Origin: Rhodospirillaceae bacterium
GTDB lineage: Bacteria > Pseudomonadota > Alphaproteobacteria > Rhodospirillales > JABHCV01
Length of the DNA stretch: 58,280 nucleotides
Direction: 5' to 3'
Assembly (NCBI GenBank): GCA_014382375.1
Contig: JACNJU010000068.1
Span: forward strand, 1-58,280
The stretch's first letter is position 1; each line of letters opens with the position of its first letter. The notes below the pieces were generated by a model that ran no database searches, was not told where the DNA came from, and worked only from the letters and a program-made list of their open reading frames with translations. A program made the translations under genes and the position numbers. Below are positions 19,069 to 28,483 of this stretch, piece after piece.

Positions 19069-20187
19069 TCAGCTAACCAGGTTTTTCAAGTATTCGAAAA
19101 CCTTAAGCTGGATTATATCGTTCCAAGTTACAAAAACCATTAGGAGCAATACCAGAATCAACCCGAAACGAAAACTGTATTCTTGAGCTTTTTCATTGAT
19201 TGGGCGTCCGATAATAGCCTCAAAGAAGTAAAAAAGCAGATGCCCGCCATCCAGCATTGGAATCGGGAACAGGTTTATCAGGCCAAGATTGATCGACAAA
19301 GCGGCTAAAAAGAAGACTAAATTAGCCATGCCGCCTTGCGCCATTTGCCCCGAAATCTGGGCAATTCTAAGGGGTCCGCCAAGATCTTCTCTGGAAACAG
19401 CTCCCGTAATCATCATTCCAACAGATGACAGGATATTCACCGTCAACGCATAGGTTTTTTCGCTACCCATAACGACGGAACCGAAAAAGTCCGATTTTTC
19501 AAATTCAATCATTTCCGGATTAGGGGTAACGCCAAGCAGACCAATTTCCTTTTCCAGGCCATTTTCCTGGATAACATGGGCATTTGGCGTCGCCACCAGG
19601 GTCATCTGCGTATCACCGCGAAGAATTTCCATAGACAAGGGCACACCCGGATTGGCCATCACAATTTGACGAAGGTCCTCGAACCATTTGACTTCCTGGC
19701 CAGCAATCATGATGACTCTGTCACCGGCATTGATTCCGGCCTTTTCGGCGGCACTGCTTGCCTGAACCGTTCCAATTGCGGCCAGCGGGTTAGGCGCTCC
19801 CGATACATAGTAAAGTCCTGAAAGAACAACCACCGCGAACACAAAGTTGGCCAACGGCCCGGCAAAAACGATGGCCGCTCTTTGTCCCAGCCGCTTGTGA
19901 TGGAAGGAAACGGCCTTTTCCTCATCCGTCAGTTGGCGCTCTTCCTCCCCATCATCAACGCTTTCGCCTTCACCAAACATCTTGACGTATCCGCCAAGGG
20001 GAATGGCACCAAACTTCCAACGGGTCCCATGGGTATCATTAAAACCGAACAATTCCTTGCCGAAGCCGATGGAGAACACCTCGACCCGGACGTTGTTATA
20101 ACGGGCGACGAGGAAGTGTCCCATCTCGTGAACAAAAACCAGAATGGTCAGAACGACCAAAAAAGGAATAACGTAATCGATTATCAT
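19069..20187 (-). CDS. rseP: RseP-type site-2 intramembrane metalloprotease
   Basis: A membrane zinc protease of about 372 residues. The HEMGH zinc motif is in the first helix region (VFVHEMGHFLVARY), a PDZ domain lies near residues 115-190 (AAEKAGINAGDRVI), and the C-terminal NLFPIPMLDGGHLLFY supplies the third metal ligand. Family members release membrane-bound anti-sigma factors. The frame is open from GTG 20247; ATGs at 20208 and 20187 are the realistic starts and 20187 (MIIDYVIPFLVV) fits family length best, though no start has a good ribosome site. It follows dxr closely. Confidence 0.92.
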   Translation of the reverse strand: MIIDYVIPFLVVLTILVFVHEMGHFLVARYNNVRVEVFSIGFGKELFGFNDTHGTRWKFGAIPLGGYVKMFGEGESVDDGEEERQLTDEEKAVSFHHKRLGQRAAIVFAGPLANFVFAVVVLSGLYYVSGAPNPLAAIGTVQASSAAEKAGINAGDRVIMIAGQEVKWFEDLRQIVMANPGVPLSMEILRGDTQMTLVATPNAHVIQENGLEKEIGLLGVTPNPEMIEFEKSDFFGSVVMGSEKTYALTVNILSSVGMMITGAVSREDLGGPLRIAQISGQMAQGGMANLVFFLAALSINLGLINLFPIPMLDGGHLLFYFFEAIIGRPINEKAQEYSFRFGLILVLLLMVFVTWNDIIQLKVFEYLKNLVS

Positions 20188-20258
20188 TTCCAAAGTAACA
20201 CAGTCCATTTTAGGGGTATCAGGCTTTTTGCGGCCTGCACCCCACACTTCATACAGGG

Positions 20259-21458
20259 TTATCTATTGATATAGCTATTGGCGATTTCACGGGCACCGCC
20301 ATCTGCGTCAAGAACATCGCCAAGGGTTCCTAACTCAAAATGCGGTGCGGTTTCCAGAGTCTTTTCGACAATTGCGGCAATTTCAAGGAAATCAATCCGT
20401 CCGCCAAGGAAACCTTCTACAGCAATTTCGTTAGCTGCGTTCAATATTGTTGGTGCATTCCCACCTTTTTTCAGAGCCTGGCGTGCCAAACTGAGGGCCG
20501 GGAAGCGTTCCTCGTCAGGAAGCTCAAATGTCAGGCTGGCTATCTGTTCCAGTTGCAGCCGTGGTGCGGGTGTTTCCATGCGCTGGGGCCAGCCAAGTGC
20601 ATAAGCAATAGGGGTACGCATGTCCGGGGTGCCCATCTGAGCCAGCACCGAACCGTCAACGTAATCGACCATGCTGTGGACAACCGATTGCGGATGAACC
20701 AGAATTTCAATTTGATCTTCACGGATCGGAAACAGATGGTACGCTTCGATAAGTTCCAATCCCTTATTCATCATCGTCGCTGAATCAACTGAAATTTTTG
20801 CCCCCATATCCCAGTTTGGATGGGCTTTTGCCTGGTTTGGCGTCATAGCCGCCATTTCCGTCAGGCTTTTTCCCCTGAATGGACCGCCCGACGCTGTCAG
20901 GATAATACGGCTTACCTTGTCAGGATCATCAAAATCAAAAACCTGATAAATAGCGCTGTGTTCTGAATCAACCGGAATCAACGTCGCACCATGACGCTTG
21001 ATTTCACCAATCATCACATCACCGGCCGAAACAAGGCATTCCTTATTGGCAAGACCGATTATGGCACCCCGTTCCACCGCCTTGAAGGTGGGCTCCAGCC
21101 CTGCTGTGCCGACGATGGAGGCCATCAGCCATTCCGACGGTCGCATGGCGGCCTCAATCAGGGCTTGCGGACCAGCCGCGACTTCAATACCGGAACCCGA
21201 AAGAGCTTCCTTTAGCGCGCCGTAACAATCAGGGTCTGCAACCACGGCGATTTGGGGGGTAAGAGACAATGCCTGTTCGGCCAACAACTGGACGTTGCGG
21301 TTGGCACTAAGCGCGATGACGTTGAAACGTTCCGGTGTGCGCATAACAAGGTCGATGGTATTGGCCCCGACAGACCCTGTTGATCCCAATATGGAAATCG
21401 ATCTGACATGGCTTTGGGCGATGACCGCCGCCTGCGATTGAAAACCAGATGTTGTCAT
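20259..21458 (-). CDS. dxr: 1-deoxy-D-xylulose-5-phosphate reductoisomerase
   Basis: A 399-residue enzyme of the MEP isoprenoid pathway, converting DXP to MEP with NADPH. The nucleotide-binding GSTGSVGANTIDLV, the metal/substrate motifs PVDSEHSAIYQ and LTASGGPFRG, and the MNKGLELIEAYHLF segment are visible. The N-terminus has about 20 extra residues before the Rossmann motif. Its ATG overlaps the cdsA stop by 4 bp. Confidence 0.97.
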   Translation of the reverse strand: MTTSGFQSQAAVIAQSHVRSISILGSTGSVGANTIDLVMRTPERFNVIALSANRNVQLLAEQALSLTPQIAVVADPDCYGALKEALSGSGIEVAAGPQALIEAAMRPSEWLMASIVGTAGLEPTFKAVERGAIIGLANKECLVSAGDVMIGEIKRHGATLIPVDSEHSAIYQVFDFDDPDKVSRIILTASGGPFRGKSLTEMAAMTPNQAKAHPNWDMGAKISVDSATMMNKGLELIEAYHLFPIREDQIEILVHPQSVVHSMVDYVDGSVLAQMGTPDMRTPIAYALGWPQRMETPAPRLQLEQIASLTFELPDEERFPALSLARQALKKGGNAPTILNAANEIAVEGFLGGRIDFLEIAAIVEKTLETAPHFELGTLGDVLDADGGAREIANSYINR

Positions 21459-22354
21459 GACAGCAACGCGAACCTGTTGGAAAAACCGATCAAGGCGGCG
21501 GCGGCGATGGCCGCCAGTAGTGCATCGACCCGGTCCAGAACGCCACCATGACCAGGGATCAGGTGACTTGAATCCTTAACATTGAAGTGGCGCTTGGCAG
21601 CCGATTCTACAAGATCACCACCCTGAGAAATCAGCCCCACCAAGGCACTGACAAGAAGGGCTTCGGCAATCATGAAATTCTCAAGATCAGCCACATGGGC
21701 AATTACGCCGCCCGCTAGTGCGGCGGCGATAACGCAACCACCAAGGCCGGCCCAGGTTTTGTTGGGGCTGATTTTAGGAGCCATTTTAGGGCCACCAATC
21801 AAACGACCGGCAGCATAAGCACCACTGTCGGCGGCCCAAACAAGAACCAGCAACCAAAACACCGCCAGTAATCCATTTTCCCAGTCACTCCTAATCCAGA
21901 TCAGCGCCAGCGAGGGAAAACCGATATAGATGCCACCGACAACCATCCACAGAGTACGCTTGGGTTTGACCACCTGATCCATTTGTTGTGAATGAATTGG
22001 TAAATTGACGGTCAGCCTTCTGGCCTCACTGATACCAAAAAGCAGAGCCCCGACAAGTCCCAAAGCAAAAAAAGAATGTATATAGGCACCCATTGAAGCG
22101 ACGATAACAGACCCGACCAGTCCACACGCCAGCAACCATCCTTCAAAATTAAAACGCCCATCATTTATGATGCAGCACCATTCCCATGCCATTGCGGCGA
22201 CAGCGGCGGCGATCAAGATATTAAAATAGGGCGCGCCCATGTAAGTGGCTGCAAGCACAGGCGGTATCATTGCCAATGCTGACAGAATCCTAATGAGCAA
22301 ATTGTTATTACGGGATTCACTCACTTGTCGCGCCGTAACGTCGGTCACGACCAT
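21455..22354 (-). CDS. cdsA: Phosphatidate cytidylyltransferase
   Basis: A ~299-residue polytopic membrane enzyme making CDP-diacylglycerol for phospholipid synthesis. The C-terminal signature KDSSHLIPGHGGVLDRVDAL is the CdsA family motif, and ADSGAYAAGRLIGGPK with SPNKTWAG forms the conserved cytoplasmic loop. The frame is open to 22477, but that start lies deep inside uppS; the ATG at 22354 (MVVTDVTAR) leaves a 38-bp overlap with uppS and gives a normal N-terminus just before the first helix. No clear ribosome site marks it. Confidence 0.92.
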   Translation of the reverse strand: MVVTDVTARQVSESRNNNLLIRILSALAMIPPVLAATYMGAPYFNILIAAAVAAMAWEWCCIINDGRFNFEGWLLACGLVGSVIVASMGAYIHSFFALGLVGALLFGISEARRLTVNLPIHSQQMDQVVKPKRTLWMVVGGIYIGFPSLALIWIRSDWENGLLAVFWLLVLVWAADSGAYAAGRLIGGPKMAPKISPNKTWAGLGGCVIAAALAGGVIAHVADLENFMIAEALLVSALVGLISQGGDLVESAAKRHFNVKDSSHLIPGHGGVLDRVDALLAAIAAAALIGFSNRFALLS

Positions 22355-23072
22355 GGAAAGACAAGATCGCCTGATCAAAATCACGTTTGGAGAAATCCGG
22401 CCATAAAACATCCAGGAAAACAAATTCGGCATAGGCAAGCTGCCACAACAGGAAGTTACTGATGCGTTGTTCGCCACTGGTTCTGATCAGGATGTCCGGG
22501 TCAGGAATGTCGCGGGTGTAAAGACTGCTTTGGAAAAGATCCTCATCAATGTCTTGCACGTTAATTTCGCCAGCTTTGACCTTGCCCGCCAGCTTTTGCG
22601 CTGCTTCGGTAATTTCCGCCCGGCCGCCATAACTGAGGGCAATAGAGAGAAACAGTCGTGTATTGGCAGCCGTCAGTTCTTCAGCATCTTCAATCAATTT
22701 GACGATATCGTCATCAAGACGTTTGCGGTCACCAATGACACAGAAGCGGACCCCCTCTTTGTGCAGGACGGAAATTTCACTTTTCAGATAAAATCGCAAC
22801 AATCCCATAAGGTCTTTGACCTCGTTTGAGGGACGTTTCCAGTTTTCTGATGAAAACCCGTAAAGGGTGAGGTATTGAACCCCGGCCTCGATGGCGCTCT
22901 TAATCGCCGTCTTGACGGCGGCTGCGCCGCGCTTGTGGCCTGCAGCCTTGGGCAAATTTCGACTTTTCGCCCAGCGCCCATTACCGTCCATGATAATAGC
23001 AACATGGGCCGGAGGGCTGGCCTGGTTTCCTGTATCAACAGAAATGGCCTTCATGGGGTCGGATGGGTTCAC
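22317..23072 (-). CDS. uppS: Undecaprenyl pyrophosphate synthase
   Basis: A cis-prenyltransferase of 251 residues making the lipid carrier for peptidoglycan and O-antigen. The motifs AIIMDGNGRWAK (catalytic Asp), GFSSENWKRP, and ILIRTSGEQRISNFLLWQ are all present. The frame begins with GTG at 23072, three bases after frr; an ATG at 23054 (MKAISVDTGN) is an alternative that would shorten it by six residues. It links upstream frr to downstream cdsA in the usual order. Confidence 0.95.
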   Translation of the reverse strand: MNPSDPMKAISVDTGNQASPPAHVAIIMDGNGRWAKSRNLPKAAGHKRGAAAVKTAIKSAIEAGVQYLTLYGFSSENWKRPSNEVKDLMGLLRFYLKSEISVLHKEGVRFCVIGDRKRLDDDIVKLIEDAEELTAANTRLFLSIALSYGGRAEITEAAQKLAGKVKAGEINVQDIDEDLFQSSLYTRDIPDPDILIRTSGEQRISNFLLWQLAYAEFVFLDVLWPDFSKRDFDQAILSFHGRDRRYGATSE

Positions 23073-23075
23073 CGG

Positions 23076-23645
23076 TTAAACCTGCATAATTTCCTGTTCT
23101 TTGTGGGCCAACGTATCGTCAATTTTTTTGATAAAATCATCGGTAATATCCTGAATTTCCTTGGCATAATCATGATGCGCATCCTCGGATATCTCGCCGT
23201 CCTTCTCACTACGCTTTAAATCATCCATAGCATGGCGGCGGACATTGCGGACAGCGATACGGGCATCTTCAGAATACTTGCCTGCGATTTTTGATAATTC
23301 GATACGGCGCTCTTCGGTCAAGGCCGGTATCGGCACCCGAACAAGTTGACCGTCCGAACCGGGGTTCAGGCCGAGACCTGATTCCATAATGGATTTTTCC
23401 ACCGCCTTGACCATGCTTTTGTCCCAGACCTGCAAAGTCAACATGCGGGGTTCTGGAACACTGATCGTGGCCACCTGATTCATCGGTAATTCTGACCCAT
23501 AGGCAGAAACCATCAAGGGTTCCAGAAGGCTGGCCGATGCCCTGCCTGTGCGCAGACCACTAAACTCCTGATGCAGAACAGTAATGGCACCTTCCATACG
23601 GCGGCTGATGTCTTGCTTTATACTGCTGATATCGGTTGCACTCAT
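23076..23645 (-). CDS. frr: Ribosome recycling factor
   Basis: An 189-residue RRF that splits post-termination ribosomes with EF-G. The conserved [14 protein letters not shown] stretch and the three-helix bundle ends ([17 protein letters not shown], then [15 protein letters not shown]) are clear. The ATG at 23645 is 33 bp past the pyrH stop. Standard tsf-pyrH-frr order. Confidence 0.97.
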   Translation of the reverse strand: MSATDISSIKQDISRRMEGAITVLHQEFSGLRTGRASASLLEPLMVSAYGSELPMNQVATISVPEPRMLTLQVWDKSMVKAVEKSIMESGLGLNPGSDGQLVRVPIPALTEERRIELSKIAGKYSEDARIAVRNVRRHAMDDLKRSEKDGEISEDAHHDYAKEIQDITDDFIKKIDDTLAHKEQEIMQV

Positions 23646-23678
23646 TTGCTTTATCCTTTTCCCCCTGCAGCGAACCGG

Positions 23679-24404
23679 TCATTCATCTTGCGAAATGATG
23701 GTGAACGTACCCTCGCCATTGACCACTTCTGCAAAAGCTCCCGGATTGTGAATTGAAAAAACAAGAATTGGAACCGTATTTTCACGCGCCAGGGCGATGG
23801 CGGACGTATCCATAACCTTTAAATTACGACTCAAAACATCCTGATAGCTTAACCGCTCATAACGTTCGGCATCGGCAACCTTTTTGGGATCATCACTGTA
23901 AACGCCATCAACCTGGGTGCCTTTCAACAAGGCATCGCAATCCATTTCGACCGACCTTAGGGCGGCAGCCGTGTCGGTGGTGAAAAAAGGATTGCCCGTT
24001 CCGGCAGCAAAAATCACAAGCCGTCCCCTTTCCAGATGGCGAACGGCGCGACGGCGAATATAGGGCTCACAAACCGTGGCCATTGGAATAGCAGACAGGA
24101 CGCGGGTTTGAATGTCATGGCCCTCGAGAATGCTTTGCATGGCAAGGGCGTTGATGACGGTCGCAAGCATGCCCATGTAATCAGCGCTGGTACGCTCAAT
24201 GCCCGCAGCAGTGCCCGCGACACCGCGAAAAATATTACCCGCGCCAATGACCAGGCACACCTGAATACCCATTTTATGAACAGCGGCAATTTCACTGGCA
24301 ATGCGTTCGACAGTTTCGGAATCGAGGCCAAATTCCTTAGGCCCCATAAGCGCCTCACCCGACAATTTTAACAGGACACGTCGGTATTTCGGCTGAGACG
24401 GCAT
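23679..24404 (-). CDS. pyrH: UMP kinase
   Basis: A bacterial-type hexameric uridylate kinase of 241 residues. [15 protein letters not shown] is the phosphate-binding N-terminus, followed by GAGNIFRG and the [13 protein letters not shown] loop. A GTG at 24419 is in frame, but ATG 24404 is favoured because GGAAG lies eight bases upstream and the protein then starts like other PyrH proteins. Confidence 0.97.
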   Translation of the reverse strand: MPSQPKYRRVLLKLSGEALMGPKEFGLDSETVERIASEIAAVHKMGIQVCLVIGAGNIFRGVAGTAAGIERTSADYMGMLATVINALAMQSILEGHDIQTRVLSAIPMATVCEPYIRRRAVRHLERGRLVIFAAGTGNPFFTTDTAAALRSVEMDCDALLKGTQVDGVYSDDPKKVADAERYERLSYQDVLSRNLKVMDTSAIALARENTVPILVFSIHNPGAFAEVVNGEGTFTIISQDE

Positions 24405-24498
24405 GATCTGCACTTCCACATCTGCTTTATATTGTTGCCAGTATTATACCAAGCTCAGGGGCAAGGTCTTTGTTTTTTTGGCTTCACACCCTTTAACG

Positions 24499-24532
24499 GC
24501 CCCGTCACGCCGTTTTCGGCTTATGACGGGGC
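24499..24532. other. Nested hairpin between tsf and pyrH
   Basis: A 9-bp stem (GCCCCGTCA / TGACGGGGC) encloses a second perfect stem-loop (GCCG-TTTT-CGGC). In the direction of transcription (leftward) it lies 15 bp after the tsf stop but is not followed by a run of U; the T run comes before the stem instead. It may be an attenuator or RNA-processing site that sets the tsf/pyrH ratio rather than a standard terminator. Confidence 0.5.
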
Positions 24533-24547
24533 GAAAAAAGTGTGAGA

Positions 24548-25471
24548 TCAGGCACCGGCGAGGGCAGCAACCTCACCAGCGTAGTCTTCTTCTTCCTTTT
24601 CGATGCCTTCACCCAGTGCATAACGGGTGAAACCGGTAATTGTGACGGGGGAACCCAGTTCCTTGCCAGCATCTTCGAGAACCTTTGAAACCCTGGTTTC
24701 GCCATCAACCACGTAGATCTGGTCAAGTAGGCAGACGTCTTCAAAAAACTTGCGAATACGTCCTTCAACCATCTTTTCAATAATTTCTTCCGGTTTTCCG
24801 GACTCGCGGGCTTGATCACTCAACACCTGGCGCTCACGCTCAACAGCGCTCGGGTCCAGATCGTCTTGAGAGACTGAAAGCGGTGCAGCAGCGGCAATGT
24901 GCATGGCCAGTTGTTTACCCAGGGTGGACAACTTGTCCACGTCAGCGTCCGATTGCAGGGCTACCAGAACACCAATCTTGCCGAGACCGGCAGAAATAGC
25001 GTTATGGACATATGAGGCGACAACGCCATTATCGACGCTTTGCACAGAGACCCGGCGAAGCCCCATGTTTTCGCCAATCGTAGCGATCATATGGGTCAGT
25101 TTCTCCTCAACGGTAAGGTCCTCGCCGGGATAGGTGGCCGCTTTCAGGGCATCAAGATCGCCAGCTTCACTGGCAAGCCCGGCAACGTTGGAGACAAAAG
25201 CCTGAAAATCATCATTACGAGCAACGAAATCAGTCTCGGAATTGATTTCAACAACGGCGCCGGTGGTGCCTTCGGCAACAACACCGACAAGCCCTTCCGA
25301 TGCGACGCGACCGGCCTTCTTGGCGGCGGCAGCAAGGCCCTTGGTGCGAAGCCAGTCGACGGCTTGTTCCAGGTTACCATCGGTTTCACTGAGCGCCTTT
25401 TTACAATCCATCATGCCGGCACCGGAAATCTCACGCAGTTCCTTGACGAGACTGGCAGTAATCTCAGCCAT
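24548..25471 (-). CDS. tsf: Elongation factor Ts
   Basis: A 307-residue EF-Ts, the nucleotide exchange factor of EF-Tu. The N-terminal UBA-like part [20 protein letters not shown] and the TDFVARND motif are diagnostic. The frame reaches 25483, but the ATG at 25471 has GAGG seven bases upstream. It follows rpsB by 71 bp, the near-universal rpsB-tsf arrangement. Confidence 0.97.
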   Translation of the reverse strand: MAEITASLVKELREISGAGMMDCKKALSETDGNLEQAVDWLRTKGLAAAAKKAGRVASEGLVGVVAEGTTGAVVEINSETDFVARNDDFQAFVSNVAGLASEAGDLDALKAATYPGEDLTVEEKLTHMIATIGENMGLRRVSVQSVDNGVVASYVHNAISAGLGKIGVLVALQSDADVDKLSTLGKQLAMHIAAAAPLSVSQDDLDPSAVERERQVLSDQARESGKPEEIIEKMVEGRIRKFFEDVCLLDQIYVVDGETRVSKVLEDAGKELGSPVTITGFTRYALGEGIEKEEEDYAGEVAALAGA

Positions 25472-25542
25472 GTTATTCCTCACTTATTAAATAAAGTTGA
25501 TAAGGGTGGGGTCGGAATACCGACCCCACCAACAATTTCAAA

Positions 25543-26433
25543 TCAGGCGTCAGCCTTAACGTCCTCTGCGGGCGCTTCCTCTGCAACAACAGGGGTTGCT
25601 TCCTCAGCCGGCGCTTCAGCAACGACCGGGGCTTCTTCAACGGGAGCTTCAGCGACGACGGGTGCTTCTTCAGCCGGGGTGGCTTTGGACAGATCCTCAA
25701 CAGGGGTGACTTCTTTCTCGCCAAGATCACCACCCGATGCGACGACTTCCTGCTGGATACCGTCAAGGACGGAACCGGCTATCAGTTCGCAGTAGATGTT
25801 AATGGCGCGAAGGGCGTCATCGTTACCCGGGACAGGATAGTCGATGCCGTCAGGCGAGCTGTTTGAGTCAATAACCGCAACCACCGGGATATTCAGGCGG
25901 TTGGCTTCGGCGACAGCGATGCCTTCTTTATTGGTGTCGATAACAACCATGACATCAGGCTTGCCGCCCATTTCCTTAATACCACCCAGGGCCCGGTCGA
26001 GCTTGTCGCGCTCGCGAGTCAGATGCAGTAATTCTTTCTTGGTCAGGCCAACCGTATCGCCAGCAAACATTTCGTCGAGTTCGCGCAAACGGCGAATGGA
26101 CTTCGAAATAGTCTGCCAGTTGGTCAGCATACCGCCGAGCCAACGGTGATTGACATAGTACTGACCGCAACGCTTTGCGGCTTCGGCAACACGTTCGGAT
26201 GCCTGGCGCTTGGTGCCGACAAACAAAACGCGACCACCACCGGCGACCGTGTCACGAACAAGTGTCATGGCGCGATAAAGCAGCGGTGCTGTCTGTTGCA
26301 AATCGATAATGTGAATGCCATTGCGAACGCCAAAGATGTACGGAGCCATCTTGGGATTCCAGCGACGTGTATTGTGTCCAAAGTGAACGCCTGCTTCCAG
26401 AAGCTGGCGCATCGTAAATGTAGGTAGAGCCAT
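25543..26433 (-). CDS. rpsB: Ribosomal protein S2 with long acidic C-terminal tail
   Basis: Ribosomal protein uS2 ([20 protein letters not shown]; later [19 protein letters not shown]). The core ends near residue 225; about 65 residues follow, dominated by repeats of the type [11 protein letters not shown], rich in Ala, Glu, Val and Pro. Typical S2 is about 240-260 residues, this one is 296. Similar Ala/Glu/Pro tails occur on S2 of other alphaproteobacteria, so it is an elaboration rather than an error. AAGGAG lies eight bases before the ATG. The transcript has a ~140-base leader. Confidence 0.97.
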   Translation of the reverse strand: MALPTFTMRQLLEAGVHFGHNTRRWNPKMAPYIFGVRNGIHIIDLQQTAPLLYRAMTLVRDTVAGGGRVLFVGTKRQASERVAEAAKRCGQYYVNHRWLGGMLTNWQTISKSIRRLRELDEMFAGDTVGLTKKELLHLTRERDKLDRALGGIKEMGGKPDVMVVIDTNKEGIAVAEANRLNIPVVAVIDSNSSPDGIDYPVPGNDDALRAINIYCELIAGSVLDGIQQEVVASGGDLGEKEVTPVEDLSKATPAEEAPVVAEAPVEEAPVVAEAPAEEATPVVAEEAPAEDVKADA

Positions 26434-26579
26434 TTTGGCTACTCCTTCTTTTCCGGTTGATCCTCCACGGGCGTCGTTCGACTAAATCGAACACCGGAGC
26501 GACAATTCCAGCGAATTTGCGCTGGGGCCGCTTAAGCCCGTGTGTGAATTTGCACTTGGTAACGTGCATGCGAGGCGGT

Positions 26580-26608
26580 TAAATACGCTTCAAAGCAAGC
26601 AAATGCAA
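26580..26608 (-). promoter_or_regulatory. Putative rpsB-tsf promoter
   Basis: On the leftward strand TTGCAT (26603-26608) is followed after exactly 17 bp by TATTTA (26580-26585). The predicted transcript start is about 140 bases before rpsB. The leader then contains two hairpins: CCAGCG-N6-CGCTGG (near 26509-26526) and TTCGA-N5-TCGAA (near 26477-26491), compatible with autogenous control by S2, which is known in other bacteria but is only inferred here. Confidence 0.45.
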
Positions 26609-26701
26609 GGGGAAATAACCCTTTAAATCCGTCACTGGTCACTTAAATGTTATTCTGCGATAACCAACACTGAAGAATAAGAAAAACAACGCCGGAACGC
26701 C

Positions 26702-28483
26702 ATGAATATCAAACCACCCACAAGCCCCATCAAGGCGACTCAGGAACTGCTGGCTGAGGCTGCACTCGATGGCTTTATCATTCCCCAGGCCGATGAATTT
26801 CAGGGCGAGTATATCTCAGAAAACAACATGCGGCTCAGATGGTTGACCGGTTTTACCGGTTCGGCCGGTACGGCCATCCTCTACGCGGGCAAGGTTCACC
26901 TGTTTGTCGACGGTCGTTATACCCTGCAAGCACCCGAGCAAGTTGACCCGGCACTGGTCGAGGTTCACGGCCATCGCGACCCAACCCCGGTTGAGTGGCT
27001 GGCAGATCATGTGGGCGAGCAAGCGCGCATCGGATACGATCCCAGACTGCACAGCATCGACAACATTCAAACCCTGAAAAAGGCCTTGAAGAAGAAACAG
27101 GCAGAGGCCGTTGCTGTCGGGTTCAACCCCATTGATCGTTTGTGGAGCGACCGCCCTGCCCCGCCTGACGCCCCGGTCAGACACCACGACATCGCCTACA
27201 CGGGGCGCAGCAGTGATGACAAGATCAGCGCCATCGCCGAGGCCATAAAGGAAGCAGGAGCCGAGGCCCTTGTCCTCAACGAGATGGACGCTATTGCCTG
27301 GGCCTTCAATATTCGCGGCGGCGATACGGCTTATACCCCTTTGACCCAAGCCTACGCCCTTGTTCACGGTGATGGTCATGCAGACCTTTTTGCCGACACA
27401 GACAAGTTTTCAGCGCAGACAAAGGCAACACTTGGAAACCGTGCAACACTGCACCCAACGGAAATGTTTGCCGAAAAACTGGATGAAGCTGGCGCCGCCG
27501 GTTTGAAAGTCGGTCTCGACAAATCTTCGGCAACGGATTGGACCCACCACCGTTTAAGCGAAGCAGGGGCTGAAATTGTTTACCTGAGCAACCCGACCAC
27601 ACTGCAACGGGCGCTTAAGAACGACACCGAAATTGAGGGCGCCCGTGCCGCTCACAGGCGTGACGCACTGGCCATGATCCGGTTCCTTAATTGGTTCGAC
27701 GAGGCCAGCACCTCGACACCCTTATCGGAACTGGATATTGCGGCGAAAATTCTTGAATTGCGGCAACAAATCGATTTGTTCCAGGGTTTAAGCTTTGCCA
27801 CCATCGCAGGGGCTGGCCCCAATGGCGCCATTGTTCATTACACGGCAAAGGCCGAAAGCACCCGGCAACTGGAACAAGGCTCCTTACTGCTGCTCGATAG
27901 CGGTGGCCAGTACCTGGACGGCACAACCGACATCACCCGCACCCTGGCCATCGGCGACCCGTCTGAGGAAATGCGCAAGCACTTCACCCTCGTGCTCAAG
28001 GGTCATATCGCCATCGCCTCGGCCCGTTTCCCCGTCGGCACCAATGGTGGACAACTGGACGCGCTGGCCCGTCAACACCTGTGGCGAGACGGCTTGAATT
28101 ACCTCCATGGCACCGGTCACGGAGTCGGTTCCTATCTGGGCGTCCACGAAGGACCACACCGGCTGGCTGCCGGCAGCACCGTTCCTTTTGAGGCGGGCAT
28201 GTTTATATCCAATGAACCAGGGCTTTATCTTCCCGGCCAGTACGGCATCCGCATTGAAAGCCTACTCGTCGTCATAAACAGCGCCATCGAAAAATTTCTT
28301 GAATTCACGCCCCTGACGCTGGTCCCCATGGATCGCAAGCTCATTGACGTAAATTTGATGAACAAACAGGAATTGGCCTGGCTCGATGATTATCACAGGC
28401 AATGTTACGAAAGTGCCGCCGACCATCTTGACGAAGATGATCGTCTGTGGCTTGCGGCAGTGTGTGCGCCTCTAAGGGCTTGA
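26702..28483 (+). CDS. Xaa-Pro aminopeptidase (long, M24B family)
   Basis: A 593-residue metallopeptidase cleaving the N-terminal residue before proline. The length shows the three-domain form (two creatinase-like N-terminal domains, about 1-300, then the pita-bread catalytic domain), as in eukaryotic XPNPEP1 and many alphaproteobacteria, rather than the ~440-residue E. coli PepP. Metal ligands are visible: Asp pair in LLDSGGQYLDGTTDITR, His in HGTGHGVGSYLGVHE, and Glu in FISNEPGLY and IRIESLL. It diverges from rpsB and its end overlaps the convergent MFS gene by 12 bp. Confidence 0.93.
   Translation: MNIKPPTSPIKATQELLAEAALDGFIIPQADEFQGEYISENNMRLRWLTGFTGSAGTAILYAGKVHLFVDGRYTLQAPEQVDPALVEVHGHRDPTPVEWLADHVGEQARIGYDPRLHSIDNIQTLKKALKKKQAEAVAVGFNPIDRLWSDRPAPPDAPVRHHDIAYTGRSSDDKISAIAEAIKEAGAEALVLNEMDAIAWAFNIRGGDTAYTPLTQAYALVHGDGHADLFADTDKFSAQTKATLGNRATLHPTEMFAEKLDEAGAAGLKVGLDKSSATDWTHHRLSEAGAEIVYLSNPTTLQRALKNDTEIEGARAAHRRDALAMIRFLNWFDEASTSTPLSELDIAAKILELRQQIDLFQGLSFATIAGAGPNGAIVHYTAKAESTRQLEQGSLLLLDSGGQYLDGTTDITRTLAIGDPSEEMRKHFTLVLKGHIAIASARFPVGTNGGQLDALARQHLWRDGLNYLHGTGHGVGSYLGVHEGPHRLAAGSTVPFEAGMFISNEPGLYLPGQYGIRIESLLVVINSAIEKFLEFTPLTLVPMDRKLIDVNLMNKQELAWLDDYHRQCYESAADHLDEDDRLWLAAVCAPLRA

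Noticed and set aside
25040-25795. Rightward 251-residue frame with a Ser/Thr/Ala/Gly-repetitive end
   Set aside because: It is antisense to tsf and to the repetitive acidic tail of rpsB; the repeats are the mirror of the A/E/V/P tail.
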